A stretch of DNA of 64,000 nt from NCBI RefSeq assembly GCF_036327415.1, contig NZ_CP123961.1, forward strand, positions 248,001 to 312,000, given 5' to 3'. Of this stretch, positions 18,190 to 27,521 are shown piece by piece; the stretch's first letter is position 1; the number at the start of each line of letters is the position of its first letter. The position numbers and the translations under genes were made by a program. Origin of the DNA: Bartonella grahamii subsp. shimonis (GTDB lineage Bacteria > Pseudomonadota > Alphaproteobacteria > Rhizobiales > Rhizobiaceae). Below the pieces are notes generated by a model. That model ran no database searches and was not told the origin of the DNA. It worked only from the letters and a program-made list of their open reading frames with translations.

Positions 18190-19415
18190 TTGAAAATTCG
18201 TCAAAGAGGTATGCCATGAACTTCACGATATTCACGCAACTTTTCGATAAAATTGATCAGATAACAAAGACATATGTCACAGATATTTCCTCAAAAGCAA
18301 TTGCTACAATTACACCCTTCATCTCAATCGGGATCACCATCGCTTTTATCATCTATGGATGGCTCATCATTCGCGGTGCTATAGATATGCCTCTCTCCGG
18401 ATTTGTAAACCGTTTCATACGGATAAGCATTATTACTTCAATAGCTCTTACCGCAGGACTGTATCAGCCAGAAATCACAAATATGATAACTCAAATGCCT
18501 CATGATTTATCAAAAGCACTCATAACAAATCCACTCAATGATAAGCAATTAATGGGCTTACTTGACAATGCAGCAGGCAAAGGATTTCTATATGCAAGCC
18601 GCCTTTTCGAAGAAACTATCTTCTTCGATGCCAACGGTCTGCTTTACAGTCTCTTAGGTATCCTCATCTTGCTAGCAACAAGCCTCGTAGTTGCAATCGG
18701 CGGTGGTCTCGTCTTACTAACAAAAATCGCTATTGCACTCCTCGTAGGATGGGGACCAATCTTCATTATTGCTCTACTCTGGCAACCAACCTATCGCTTC
18801 TTTGAGCAATGGATAGCACAAGTCTTAAGCTATACAATCCTCTTTGTACTCTTAGCAACCATATTTAATCTAATGATGAATATCTTTGCAAACTATTTGG
18901 GCGATATGAAATTCGATTACGGACAGAATATGGGATACATGTTTGGGGGAGTTCTTATCCTGTCCATTATATCCATTATGCTGTTACTTAAACTGGCAAG
19001 CATTGCCAATGCTCTCGCAAAAGGCGTTACATTTGGGCATCTATGGAAAATTAGGTAAAACAGATAGTACGACTCTTCATAATAGCAATACAGGAAAATG
19101 CCGAAACCAACAGCCCGTAAAAATATCTGCATTGCCGATGAACATCTCCCTAAACAAAAATGAGATCACTAAATGAAAAAAATTAAAACAATAGATAATC
19201 AATATATTTCTCAATCAAAATTGAAATAATGATAAAAAAATGTTAGAGGCATATATTGCGGTTATAAAACAGGAGTGTTAAAATGAAGAAAATCATTTTT
19301 GCAATTTTAATTGCAAATATCTTATCGGCTTGCGCGTTAGCGCCAAAGCCAAAGCAACCAAATGATAGGAACCGCGTGCCTATTAATAAAACAATCCCTG
19401 CCGAAATCAAGCGAG
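18190..19415 (+). repeat. trwI-trwH repeat unit, copy 1
   Basis: A segment of about 1.23 kb carrying the trwI leader, trwI, the 224-bp gap and trwH. It matches 20350-21575 (offset 2160) at essentially every base; one clear difference is T at 18418 versus C at 20578. Confidence 0.9.
18216..19058 (+). CDS. trwI: TrwI1 polytopic membrane protein (VirB6 family)
   Basis: VirB6-type protein of the inner-membrane channel. The 280 residues show at least five to six membrane segments (for example ATITPFISIGITIAFIIYG, LYSLLGILILLATSLVVAIGGG, IAIALLVGWGPIFIIALLW) and the family hallmark W near GWGPIF. Length is somewhat below plasmid TrwI. The start follows AAAGAGGTATGCC. The protein is identical to TrwI3 and differs from TrwI2 only at residue 68 (Ile here, Thr there). 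Confidence 0.93.
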   Translation: MNFTIFTQLFDKIDQITKTYVTDISSKAIATITPFISIGITIAFIIYGWLIIRGAIDMPLSGFVNRFIRISIITSIALTAGLYQPEITNMITQMPHDLSKALITNPLNDKQLMGLLDNAAGKGFLYASRLFEETIFFDANGLLYSLLGILILLATSLVVAIGGGLVLLTKIAIALLVGWGPIFIIALLWQPTYRFFEQWIAQVLSYTILFVLLATIFNLMMNIFANYLGDMKFDYGQNMGYMFGGVLILSIISIMLLLKLASIANALAKGVTFGHLWKIR

Positions 19416-19426
19416 GAACCATATGA
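19283..19426 (+). CDS. trwH: TrwH1 lipoprotein (VirB7 family)
   Basis: A 47-residue outer-membrane lipoprotein of the VirB7 type, which stabilises the VirB9-like TrwF ring. The signal has the lipobox LSAC with Cys17; the mature part is Pro/Lys-rich (ALAPKPKQPNDRNRVPIN). GGAG precedes the ATG. It overlaps trwJ2 by four bases (ATGA), so the two are coupled. Copies 2 and 3 encode the same protein except for the last few residues (RGTI here and in copy 3, RADI in copy 2). Confidence 0.9.
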   Translation: MKKIIFAILIANILSACALAPKPKQPNDRNRVPINKTIPAEIKRGTI

Positions 19427-20157
19427 GAAAGATTCTTATTATAACAGGAATGGCTATGTTCTTTGGAATGCCAAATTTAGCTAAGGGATTTGAGTTTAGT
19501 TGGGGTTGGTCTCCAAACCCAAAAGTATTAAAAAAGAAAACACCTCCACAATTTCGTCTACCAGAAGAATATCTGACAATTATTGAGTTATTAAAAAAAC
19601 AGATTGATTTGAAAGAAAAACAACTTTCAGCAACAGAAGAAGCTTATAACGCTATAACTTATGATTCTATAATTGAGGATCAGGAGGTTAAAACTAAGAA
19701 GGAAACATATGACAGTCTTTTTTTAAAAAATTCCAGTTCGATCTATAATAAAGATAGACGTTCAGATGCATCATATCAACAGATTCTGGAGGAACAAAAA
19801 AATGTTTCTGAGCCTTCGGATCACGTGAATAGGAATTTTTTGGGACGTGTACAGTTTACGTCAGTTATGGATAAAGCTATAGCTCTACAAGCTTTGAAAG
19901 CATCAGAAAAACGCCTTGAGCATATCTTATCCCTGTTAGACGAATTTAAGAAAGCAAAAAATCTAAAAGATATTGTCGATTTTCAAGCAAATGTAGACGG
20001 TATATTAGCTATGATCGAAAATGAATCTATAAAGCTGCAAATGGTTGCGCAGTTACGTGATGCTGAGTACGCGCTTATCAAAACAAAAAGACGCGAACTT
20101 GATCTAAAGGTTTTTAACAGTACAAACCAAACAATGCCTGCCATAAGATTTCAATAA
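19423..20157 (+). CDS. trwJ: TrwJ2 minor pilin (VirB5 family)
   Basis: A 244-residue second TrwJ. The signal peptide (MRKILIITGMAMFFGMPNLAKG) shares its first ten residues with TrwJ3, after which the proteins diverge. The C-terminal part with FQANVDGILAMIENESIKLQMVAQLRDAEYALI is the conserved family core. The central 100 residues have little in common with TrwJ1 or TrwJ3. It starts inside the end of trwH1 and belongs to the second trwJ-I-H cassette. Confidence 0.88.
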   Translation: MRKILIITGMAMFFGMPNLAKGFEFSWGWSPNPKVLKKKTPPQFRLPEEYLTIIELLKKQIDLKEKQLSATEEAYNAITYDSIIEDQEVKTKKETYDSLFLKNSSSIYNKDRRSDASYQQILEEQKNVSEPSDHVNRNFLGRVQFTSVMDKAIALQALKASEKRLEHILSLLDEFKKAKNLKDIVDFQANVDGILAMIENESIKLQMVAQLRDAEYALIKTKRRELDLKVFNSTNQTMPAIRFQ

Positions 20158-21575
20158 AGCTCTTTATAACATTTATTTTCTCTCTTTTATGAAAATGATC
20201 CTATTGTAAATGTCTCAACAATCTTGAAGAACACAAAAGTTTCATCAAATTCCAAAACAATCCCGATGAAAATACTTAATGAACTTAATGAATTGTGTAA
20301 ATCCAAATGAAGCGCATAGCATGTATCTGTGTTTTGAGAGGATGAAAAATTGAAAATTCGTCAAAGAGGTATGCCATGAACTTCACGATATTCACGCAAC
20401 TTTTCGATAAAATTGATCAGATAACAAAGACATATGTCACAGATATTTCCTCAAAAGCAATTGCTACAATTACACCCTTCATCTCAATCGGGATCACCAT
20501 CGCTTTTATCATCTATGGATGGCTCATCATTCGCGGTGCTATAGATATGCCTCTCTCCGGATTTGTAAACCGTTTCACACGGATAAGCATTATTACTTCA
20601 ATAGCTCTTACCGCAGGACTGTATCAGCCAGAAATCACAAATATGATAACTCAAATGCCTCATGATTTATCAAAAGCACTCATAACAAATCCACTCAATG
20701 ATAAGCAATTAATGGGCTTACTTGACAATGCAGCAGGCAAAGGATTTCTATATGCAAGCCGCCTTTTCGAAGAAACTATCTTCTTCGATGCCAACGGTCT
20801 GCTTTACAGTCTCTTAGGTATCCTCATCTTGCTAGCAACAAGCCTCGTAGTTGCAATCGGCGGTGGTCTCGTCTTACTAACAAAAATCGCTATTGCACTC
20901 CTCGTAGGATGGGGACCAATCTTCATTATTGCTCTACTCTGGCAACCAACCTATCGCTTCTTTGAGCAATGGATAGCACAAGTCTTAAGCTATACAATCC
21001 TCTTTGTACTCTTAGCAACCATATTTAATCTAATGATGAATATCTTTGCAAACTATTTGGGCGATATGAAATTCGATTACGGACAGAATATGGGATACAT
21101 GTTTGGGGGAGTTCTTATCCTGTCCATTATATCCATTATGCTGTTACTTAAACTGGCAAGCATTGCCAATGCTCTCGCAAAAGGCGTTACATTTGGGCAT
21201 CTATGGAAAATTAGGTAAAACAGATAGTACGACTCTTCATAATAGCAATACAGGAAAATGCCGAAACCAACAGCCCGTAAAAATATCTGCATTGCCGATG
21301 AACATCTCCCTAAACAAAAATGAGATCACTAAATGAAAAAAATTAAAACAATAGATAATCAATATATTTCTCAATCAAAATTGAAATAATGATAAAAAAA
21401 TGTTAGAGGCATATATTGCGGTTATAAAACAGGAGTGTTAAAATGAAGAAAATCATTTTTGCAATTTTAATTGCAAATATCTTATCGGCTTGCGCGTTAG
21501 CGCCAAAGCCAAAGCAACCAAATGATAGGAACCGCGTGCCTATTAATAAAACAATCCCTGCCGAAATCAAGCGAG
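20123..21575 (+). repeat. trwJ end-trwI-trwH repeat unit, copy 2
   Basis: About 1.45 kb that matches 22313-23765 (offset 2190) with only a couple of differences (C at 20578 versus T; A at 21146 versus G at 23336, silent). It starts inside the trwJ2 3' end and stops within the last codons of trwH2. The similarity to copy 1 begins only at 20350. Confidence 0.9.
20376..21218 (+). CDS. trwI: TrwI2 polytopic membrane protein (VirB6 family)
   Basis: Second copy of the 280-residue VirB6-type channel protein. It carries Thr at residue 68 where TrwI1 and TrwI3 have Ile; otherwise the protein is identical to both. The 218-bp leader between trwJ2 and trwI2 is identical to that before trwI3 but differs from that before trwI1 except for the last 26 bases. 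Confidence 0.93.
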   Translation: MNFTIFTQLFDKIDQITKTYVTDISSKAIATITPFISIGITIAFIIYGWLIIRGAIDMPLSGFVNRFTRISIITSIALTAGLYQPEITNMITQMPHDLSKALITNPLNDKQLMGLLDNAAGKGFLYASRLFEETIFFDANGLLYSLLGILILLATSLVVAIGGGLVLLTKIAIALLVGWGPIFIIALLWQPTYRFFEQWIAQVLSYTILFVLLATIFNLMMNIFANYLGDMKFDYGQNMGYMFGGVLILSIISIMLLLKLASIANALAKGVTFGHLWKIR

Positions 21576-21586
21576 CAGATATATGA
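21443..21586 (+). CDS. trwH: TrwH2 lipoprotein (VirB7 family)
   Basis: A 47-residue lipoprotein, the same as TrwH1 up to residue 44, then ending ADI instead of GTI. Lipobox LSAC with Cys17. It overlaps trwJ3 by four bases. The altered end marks where the repeat unit stops and the trwJ3-specific sequence begins. Confidence 0.9.
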   Translation: MKKIIFAILIANILSACALAPKPKQPNDRNRVPINKTIPAEIKRADI

Positions 21587-22347
21587 GAAAGATTCTTATT
21601 ATAACAGGAATGATTACCCTTTTGGGAATGATAAATTTAACTCTAACGTCTAACTTTAGTTGGGGTTCTGGGACTCAAGATTCAACTGTTCAAATTCCTG
21701 TATCTGTTTTAAAAGAAGAATATCTACAACTTTTTAAATTGTTAGAAAAAAAAACTGAATTGAGTAAAAAGCAACTCGATGAAACGCTAAAGATATATGA
21801 TTCTATAACGGGTAATAGAGTAACTAAGAAAATATTGCCAAAAGATGACATACTATATTTTCTTCAAAATCCGCAGTCAATCTACCCAAAACCACAACCT
21901 ATCTACAACGTTCTCACCTACGGGATGCATAGCAGCTCTATGCCACTCTTCTATAAACATTATATTTACAGCATTCTTGTGAATGAGAAGTACCATATTC
22001 CTACACCACTAAAGCAGATGAATACAGAAATTAATACACGTCTCAAATATAGAGGGGCTATCGCTAAAGCTATAAGTTTGCAAGCTCTTCAGCATGCAGA
22101 GAAGCGTTTTGAAAGAATCACTAATTTATTAAATACTACAAACAAAACGCAGGATTTGAAAGAAGCTGCTAAGTTGCAAGCAGAGCTAAAATACATGTTA
22201 GCCATGATTCAAAATGAATCTATAAAGATTCAAATGGTCAAAAATTTAATCAATAGTGAAAAAGCTATTATCGACACACAAAGAGTTAGGATCTATCTAC
22301 CAGCTCTTAAATCAAACCAAACAATGCCTGCCATAAGATTTCAATAA
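21583..22347 (+). CDS. trwJ: TrwJ3 minor pilin (VirB5 family)
   Basis: A 254-residue third TrwJ. The first ten residues match TrwJ2, and the C-terminal part shows the shared core (LQAELKYMLAMIQNESIKIQMVKNL) and the same last eight residues TMPAIRFQ as TrwJ2. The middle is unique, with many Tyr and Pro residues, and aligns poorly with the others. The pattern of fixed ends and a free middle fits selection for variation in the exposed part. Confidence 0.88.
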   Translation: MRKILIITGMITLLGMINLTLTSNFSWGSGTQDSTVQIPVSVLKEEYLQLFKLLEKKTELSKKQLDETLKIYDSITGNRVTKKILPKDDILYFLQNPQSIYPKPQPIYNVLTYGMHSSSMPLFYKHYIYSILVNEKYHIPTPLKQMNTEINTRLKYRGAIAKAISLQALQHAEKRFERITNLLNTTNKTQDLKEAAKLQAELKYMLAMIQNESIKIQMVKNLINSEKAIIDTQRVRIYLPALKSNQTMPAIRFQ

Positions 22348-23765
22348 AGCTCTTTATAACATTTATTTTCTCTCTTTTATGAAAATGATCCTATTGTAAA
22401 TGTCTCAACAATCTTGAAGAACACAAAAGTTTCATCAAATTCCAAAACAATCCCGATGAAAATACTTAATGAACTTAATGAATTGTGTAAATCCAAATGA
22501 AGCGCATAGCATGTATCTGTGTTTTGAGAGGATGAAAAATTGAAAATTCGTCAAAGAGGTATGCCATGAACTTCACGATATTCACGCAACTTTTCGATAA
22601 AATTGATCAGATAACAAAGACATATGTCACAGATATTTCCTCAAAAGCAATTGCTACAATTACACCCTTCATCTCAATCGGGATCACCATCGCTTTTATC
22701 ATCTATGGATGGCTCATCATTCGCGGTGCTATAGATATGCCTCTCTCCGGATTTGTAAACCGTTTCATACGGATAAGCATTATTACTTCAATAGCTCTTA
22801 CCGCAGGACTGTATCAGCCAGAAATCACAAATATGATAACTCAAATGCCTCATGATTTATCAAAAGCACTCATAACAAATCCACTCAATGATAAGCAATT
22901 AATGGGCTTACTTGACAATGCAGCAGGCAAAGGATTTCTATATGCAAGCCGCCTTTTCGAAGAAACTATCTTCTTCGATGCCAACGGTCTGCTTTACAGT
23001 CTCTTAGGTATCCTCATCTTGCTAGCAACAAGCCTCGTAGTTGCAATCGGCGGTGGTCTCGTCTTACTAACAAAAATCGCTATTGCACTCCTCGTAGGAT
23101 GGGGACCAATCTTCATTATTGCTCTACTCTGGCAACCAACCTATCGCTTCTTTGAGCAATGGATAGCACAAGTCTTAAGCTATACAATCCTCTTTGTACT
23201 CTTAGCAACCATATTTAATCTAATGATGAATATCTTTGCAAACTATTTGGGCGATATGAAATTCGATTACGGACAGAATATGGGATACATGTTTGGGGGA
23301 GTTCTTATCCTGTCCATTATATCCATTATGCTGTTGCTTAAACTGGCAAGCATTGCCAATGCTCTCGCAAAAGGCGTTACATTTGGGCATCTATGGAAAA
23401 TTAGGTAAAACAGATAGTACGACTCTTCATAATAGCAATACAGGAAAATGCCGAAACCAACAGCCCGTAAAAATATCTGCATTGCCGATGAACATCTCCC
23501 TAAACAAAAATGAGATCACTAAATGAAAAAAATTAAAACAATAGATAATCAATATATTTCTCAATCAAAATTGAAATAATGATAAAAAAATGTTAGAGGC
23601 ATATATTGCGGTTATAAAACAGGAGTGTTAAAATGAAGAAAATCATTTTTGCAATTTTAATTGCAAATATCTTATCGGCTTGCGCGTTAGCGCCAAAGCC
23701 AAAGCAACCAAATGATAGGAACCGCGTGCCTATTAATAAAACAATCCCTGCCGAAATCAAGCGAG
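22313..23765 (+). repeat. trwJ end-trwI-trwH repeat unit, copy 3
   Basis: Third unit, offset 2190 from copy 2. A silent A-to-G change at 23336 within trwI3 and T at 22768 (Ile68) are the only differences I noticed against copy 2. Confidence 0.9.
22566..23408 (+). CDS. trwI: TrwI3 polytopic membrane protein (VirB6 family)
   Basis: Third copy of the 280-residue VirB6-type protein, identical in amino-acid sequence to TrwI1. One silent third-base change (TTG for TTA in the LLLK stretch near residue 257) distinguishes the gene. Having three almost identical copies of a structural channel protein is unusual and points to gene conversion between cassettes rather than to three functions. Confidence 0.93.
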   Translation: MNFTIFTQLFDKIDQITKTYVTDISSKAIATITPFISIGITIAFIIYGWLIIRGAIDMPLSGFVNRFIRISIITSIALTAGLYQPEITNMITQMPHDLSKALITNPLNDKQLMGLLDNAAGKGFLYASRLFEETIFFDANGLLYSLLGILILLATSLVVAIGGGLVLLTKIAIALLVGWGPIFIIALLWQPTYRFFEQWIAQVLSYTILFVLLATIFNLMMNIFANYLGDMKFDYGQNMGYMFGGVLILSIISIMLLLKLASIANALAKGVTFGHLWKIR

Positions 23766-23776
23766 GAACCATATGA
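23633..23776 (+). CDS. trwH: TrwH3 lipoprotein (VirB7 family)
   Basis: A 47-residue lipoprotein identical to TrwH1, including the GTI ending. Lipobox LSAC, Cys17. It overlaps the start of trwG by four bases, placing it in the ancestral trwH position directly ahead of trwG. Confidence 0.9.
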   Translation: MKKIIFAILIANILSACALAPKPKQPNDRNRVPINKTIPAEIKRGTI

Positions 23777-24474
23777 GAAAACAACAAGCTAAACCAGTAA
23801 AAGCACAACAGCTTAACAGTTATTATGAAGAAAGCCGGGGCTTAGAACGTGATCTTATCAATGAATTTATAAGATCGCGCAGAACGGCATGGCGTGTAGC
23901 GAGTGCTGTTGGTCTTTTTGGCTTATTCGGTATGATATGTGGAGTCGTTGGATTTTCTCAACCAGCTCCAATTCCCTTAGTGTTGCGCGTTGATAATACG
24001 ACGGGTGCAGTTGATGTTATCTCAATTATGCGCGAACATGAAGAAAGCTATGGTGAAGTTGTAGATAAATATTGGCTAAACCAATATGTCCTTAACCGCG
24101 AAAATTACGACTATGATACCATTCAACTGAACTATGACACAACAGCACTTTTAAGTGCGGCAGCTGTTCAACAAGAATATTATAAAATCTACAATGGGGA
24201 AAATGCACGGGATAAAGTGCTTTCCAACAGAGCACGTATCACAGTTAAAATACGATCAATCCAGCCTAATGGACTCGGTCAAGCAACTGTGCGTTTTACA
24301 ACTCAACAACTTGACAGCAGCGGTGCTGCTACTGGACCAAAACAGCACCAGATTGCAACAATTGGTTACACCTATGTCGGTGCACCCATGAAATCATCTG
24401 ATCGATTGCTTAACCCACTTGGTTTTCAAGTAACAAGTTACCGTTCTGACCCAGAAATACTGTTGAATGATTAA
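23773..24474 (+). CDS. trwG: TrwG inner-membrane assembly factor (VirB8 family)
   Basis: Bitopic VirB8-type protein of 233 residues that nucleates the secretion complex. A cytoplasmic N-terminus of about 37 residues is followed by one membrane helix (about 38-60, AVGLFGLFGMICGVVGF) and a periplasmic NTF2-like domain with VLNRENYDYDTIQLNYD and VRFTTQQLD. Length is normal. It is single-copy. The gene overlaps both neighbours slightly, so the whole stretch from trwH3 to trwD is one tight operon. Confidence 0.94.
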   Translation: MRKQQAKPVKAQQLNSYYEESRGLERDLINEFIRSRRTAWRVASAVGLFGLFGMICGVVGFSQPAPIPLVLRVDNTTGAVDVISIMREHEESYGEVVDKYWLNQYVLNRENYDYDTIQLNYDTTALLSAAAVQQEYYKIYNGENARDKVLSNRARITVKIRSIQPNGLGQATVRFTTQQLDSSGAATGPKQHQIATIGYTYVGAPMKSSDRLLNPLGFQVTSYRSDPEILLND

Positions 24475-24487
24475 GGAATTGATTATT

Positions 24488-25294
24488 ATGAAAAAACTTG
24501 CTTTCGTTGTTCTATTGTCTTCATTTTCTTCTCTTTATACGGTACCTGTGCAGGCGCTCAAAAGTCCATCAAATTCACAATATGATCACCGCATTCGTTA
24601 TATAACGTATAACGAAGCCGATGTGGTTCAAATTGAAACAGTTCTTGGTGTGGCAACACATATTATTCTTGAAGAAGGTGAACAGTATATCACTCATGCC
24701 TTTGGCGATTCAGAAGCCTATGCCTTTGCTCATAAAGGGCGGCATATTTTTATTAAACCAAAAGCAGAATTTGCCAATACAAATCTTATCGTTGTAACTG
24801 ACAAGCGGAGTTACAAATTCCGACTACAATTTCGAAATGACCGTGCGGGATCAACATATGAATTGGCTTTCCATTATCCCCATTCAAATGATGGAAAGTC
24901 AGAAGAAAACAACCAACGCCTTGCGATTGAACGTGGTTTTCACCAAAGCGTCAAAGGCTATAATCTCAGTTATACCATGAGCGGTCACCAAGATATTGCT
25001 CCGATAAATGCTTGGGACAATGGGCGTATTACTTACTTCAAATTTCCCGCTAACATGGATATGCCATCGATTTATATTGTAGATGCTGAAGGAAATGAAA
25101 GCTTAATACCACGCACTGTTATCGGCAGTTCTAATGATATTATCGCCGTTCATAAGGTCAATCCTAAATGGCTCATACGGCTTGGTAAACGCGCGCTAGC
25201 TGTTTTTAATGAAGCCTACGACCCCAATGGCGTACCAAACACAACAGGGACAGTATCTTCGGTAGTTTATCGTATCAATAAAGGAGGAAAATGA
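24488..25294 (+). CDS. trwF: TrwF outer-ring protein (VirB9 family)
   Basis: Periplasmic VirB9-type protein that forms the outer core ring with TrwH and TrwE. The frame opens at 24467, inside trwG, but the Met at 24488 (MKKLAF) begins a clean signal peptide ending near PVQA and follows AAGGAATT, so I place the start there (268 residues). Typical motifs are DHRIRYITYNEADVV near the mature N-terminus, and GNESLIPRTV and the C-terminal lobe YDPNGVPNTTGTVSSVVYRI, which pairs with TrwH. Confidence 0.93.
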   Translation: MKKLAFVVLLSSFSSLYTVPVQALKSPSNSQYDHRIRYITYNEADVVQIETVLGVATHIILEEGEQYITHAFGDSEAYAFAHKGRHIFIKPKAEFANTNLIVVTDKRSYKFRLQFRNDRAGSTYELAFHYPHSNDGKSEENNQRLAIERGFHQSVKGYNLSYTMSGHQDIAPINAWDNGRITYFKFPANMDMPSIYIVDAEGNESLIPRTVIGSSNDIIAVHKVNPKWLIRLGKRALAVFNEAYDPNGVPNTTGTVSSVVYRINKGGK

Positions 25295-26448
25295 TGTTTG
25301 ACAATAAGGAAGGAGAGGGGAAAGGTACAAAATTAGACAACGTCGAGCAAAAATATATTGAAGGTGCCTATGGTAGTTCTGAATTAGGTTCTGAACGTCG
25401 TCCGACAATTCCAGGCACCCGTGCATTGCTAATGGTAGGACTTATTGTCATAATAGCGATACCAATTGCCTTGACTTTGAAAGCTTTTAAAATGCGCAAT
25501 ACCGTGAAAGTTGAAGAAGAAAAAGAACAACAAACAGTACAGCAAATTATACCAAACTATGTCCCTCGAGTTATAGAGGAGCCAACGATTGTAGAAGATG
25601 CGGAAAAATCAATACAAACAGAAGATTCAAACCTAGATATTTCACCGGCTTTGAGTAAGCTTCTTCAAACAACCATTCCTCCACATTTGCTCCGAGATTC
25701 TGAAGAATTAGCACGCAAACGTATGCTTAGTTCTGGCCTTAACAATGGCGGTAGCGAAGGATCTACAGAGACAAAAACGGCATCTAATGATGATGGAAAC
25801 AATGGTGTATTATTTGATAACCTTCAGCCCGTACGTTTAGGTCAATCACGTGCGATGCAATTTCGTAATCGTGACTTTTTGATTACGCAAGGAACGCAAA
25901 TAGATTGCACGTTAGAAACAAAGATCATTACATCACAACCCGGAATGACAACGTGTCATTTAACACGCGATATTTATTCCACAAGTGGTCGTGTTGTTCT
26001 GCTTGACCGTGGTTCTAAAGTCGTTGGTTTTTACCAAAGTGGCATACAACAAGGACAAACACGTGTGTTTGTGCAATGGTCGCGTATTGAAACGCCTTCT
26101 GGTGTTGTCGTCAATCTTGACTCACCTGGCACAGGTCCTCTGGGTGAAGCTGGTATTGGTGGCTGGGTTGACAGACACTTTTGGGAGAGACTTGGTAGTG
26201 CAATTATGGTAAGCATAATCGGTGATTTAGGAGAATGGGTAAGAGGAAAAGTTAATAAAAGCAATAAAGAAAATAAAGAGAGCTCACAAAATAAAGATAC
26301 TCAGGATGCCGAATCGATACTAACCGATGTTATTCAAAATTCCATCAATATCACACCAACACTTTACAAAAACCAAGGCGAACGAGTAAATATTTTTGTT
26401 GCTCGTGATCTGGATTTCAGCGATGTCTACAGTCTCGTCACACGTTAA
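25291..26448 (+). CDS. trwE: TrwE core-complex protein (VirB10 family)
   Basis: VirB10-type protein of 385 residues that spans from the inner membrane to the outer-membrane pore. One membrane helix at about residues 45-64 follows a charged cytoplasmic segment; then comes a Pro/Glu-rich linker, and from about residue 180 the beta-barrel domain with LITQGTQIDCTLETKI, LTRDIYSTSGRVVLLDRGS and the outer-membrane helix segment GIGGWVDRHFWERLG. It ends with NIFVARDLDFSDVY, shared across the family. AAAGGAGG precedes the start; ATG at 25291 or 25294 are both possible. Confidence 0.95.
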   Translation: MMFDNKEGEGKGTKLDNVEQKYIEGAYGSSELGSERRPTIPGTRALLMVGLIVIIAIPIALTLKAFKMRNTVKVEEEKEQQTVQQIIPNYVPRVIEEPTIVEDAEKSIQTEDSNLDISPALSKLLQTTIPPHLLRDSEELARKRMLSSGLNNGGSEGSTETKTASNDDGNNGVLFDNLQPVRLGQSRAMQFRNRDFLITQGTQIDCTLETKIITSQPGMTTCHLTRDIYSTSGRVVLLDRGSKVVGFYQSGIQQGQTRVFVQWSRIETPSGVVVNLDSPGTGPLGEAGIGGWVDRHFWERLGSAIMVSIIGDLGEWVRGKVNKSNKENKESSQNKDTQDAESILTDVIQNSINITPTLYKNQGERVNIFVARDLDFSDVYSLVTR

Positions 26449-27484
26449 CCCGATACAGAAAGATCAAGCAGTTTTTCAGCTTTTACAACCGCTTGATTGT
26501 TTCTTAGAAGATCCCACGATCACTGAATTATCGATTTGCCGCCCCTGTGAAGTATGGACGAAAAGCTTGAAGGGTTGGCAAGTACATAGCGTACCAGAGT
26601 TAACAACCACTTTTTTGCAAACGCTCATTACAGCGCTTATCGTTTATAACGGTATGGCTCCCAAAAGTATTAATTATGTGCTATTGCCTGGTGGACAACG
26701 TGGTACAATTGTACAAACACCAGCTGTCATCGATGGTGCTCTTTCCTTTGTAATTCGTAAACATTCTCTTATAGTTAAGACGTTAGAAGAACTCAAAGAA
26801 GAAGGTGCATTTGATGATTTCTCCGACGTAAGTTTTAACAAACCTTCGGAAGAAGAAGCAAATAACTTGTTATTGAAGCAGGACTTCACACGGTTGGAGC
26901 CATTTGAAGTTCAACTTTTGCAACATAAACGTGATGGAAAAATTCTTGAATTTTTACAAGAATGCGTCTTCTACAAACGCAACATTATTATTGCAGGCAA
27001 GACAGGATCTGGTAAAACAACATTTGCTCGCTCTTTAATTGAAAAGGTCTCTGCAGAGGAGCGTATTATCACAATTGAAGATGTTCATGAGCTTTTTCTA
27101 CCCAATCATCCCAATCATGTACATATGATTTATGGTAACAATGTAGGCCGTGTTTCAGCTGAAGAATGCCTAGATGCGTGTATGCGTCAGTCGCCCGACC
27201 GAATTTTTCTCGCTGAATTGCGAGGTAATGAAGCGTGGGAATATCTCAATTCACTCAACACTGGCCATCCCGGATCGATTACAACAACGCATGCCAACAG
27301 CGCTTTGCATACATTTGAACGATGTGCCACCTTGATTAAAAGATCAGAAGTTGGCCGACAACTCGAGTTAGAAATGATAAAAATCGTTCTCTATACGACA
27401 GTTGACGTAGTGTTGTTCTTTAAAGATAGAAAACTCTCTGAAGTCTTTTACGACCCGATTTTTGCTAAATCAAAAATCGTTTAA
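26423..27484 (+). CDS. trwD: TrwD secretion ATPase (VirB11 family)
   Basis: Hexameric traffic ATPase of the VirB11/GspE class at the inner membrane. From Met 26423 (MSTVSS, which resembles plasmid TrwD better than the upstream Met at 26396) it has 353 residues. Walker A reads AGKTGSGKTT (about 190-199), the Asp box ITIEDVHELF follows near 218, Walker B is RIFLAELRG (about 258-266), and the His box GHPGSITTTHAN near 280. It overlaps the trwE end by 26 bp. It is the last gene of the operon; no trwB-type coupling ATPase follows. Confidence 0.95.
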   Translation: MSTVSSHVNPIQKDQAVFQLLQPLDCFLEDPTITELSICRPCEVWTKSLKGWQVHSVPELTTTFLQTLITALIVYNGMAPKSINYVLLPGGQRGTIVQTPAVIDGALSFVIRKHSLIVKTLEELKEEGAFDDFSDVSFNKPSEEEANNLLLKQDFTRLEPFEVQLLQHKRDGKILEFLQECVFYKRNIIIAGKTGSGKTTFARSLIEKVSAEERIITIEDVHELFLPNHPNHVHMIYGNNVGRVSAEECLDACMRQSPDRIFLAELRGNEAWEYLNSLNTGHPGSITTTHANSALHTFERCATLIKRSEVGRQLELEMIKIVLYTTVDVVLFFKDRKLSEVFYDPIFAKSKIV

Positions 27485-27521
27485 GGGGAGCTTCCTCTCT
27501 CGGTAATATGATGCAAACAAA

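Noticed and set aside
18917..19132. 71-codon minus-strand frame repeated three times (18917, 21077 and 23267) opposite the trwI ends, and the 77-codon plus-strand frames at 18943, 21103 and 23293
   Set aside because: They recur only because the trwI-trwH unit is repeated; they overlap real coding sequence and have no start signal or domain.
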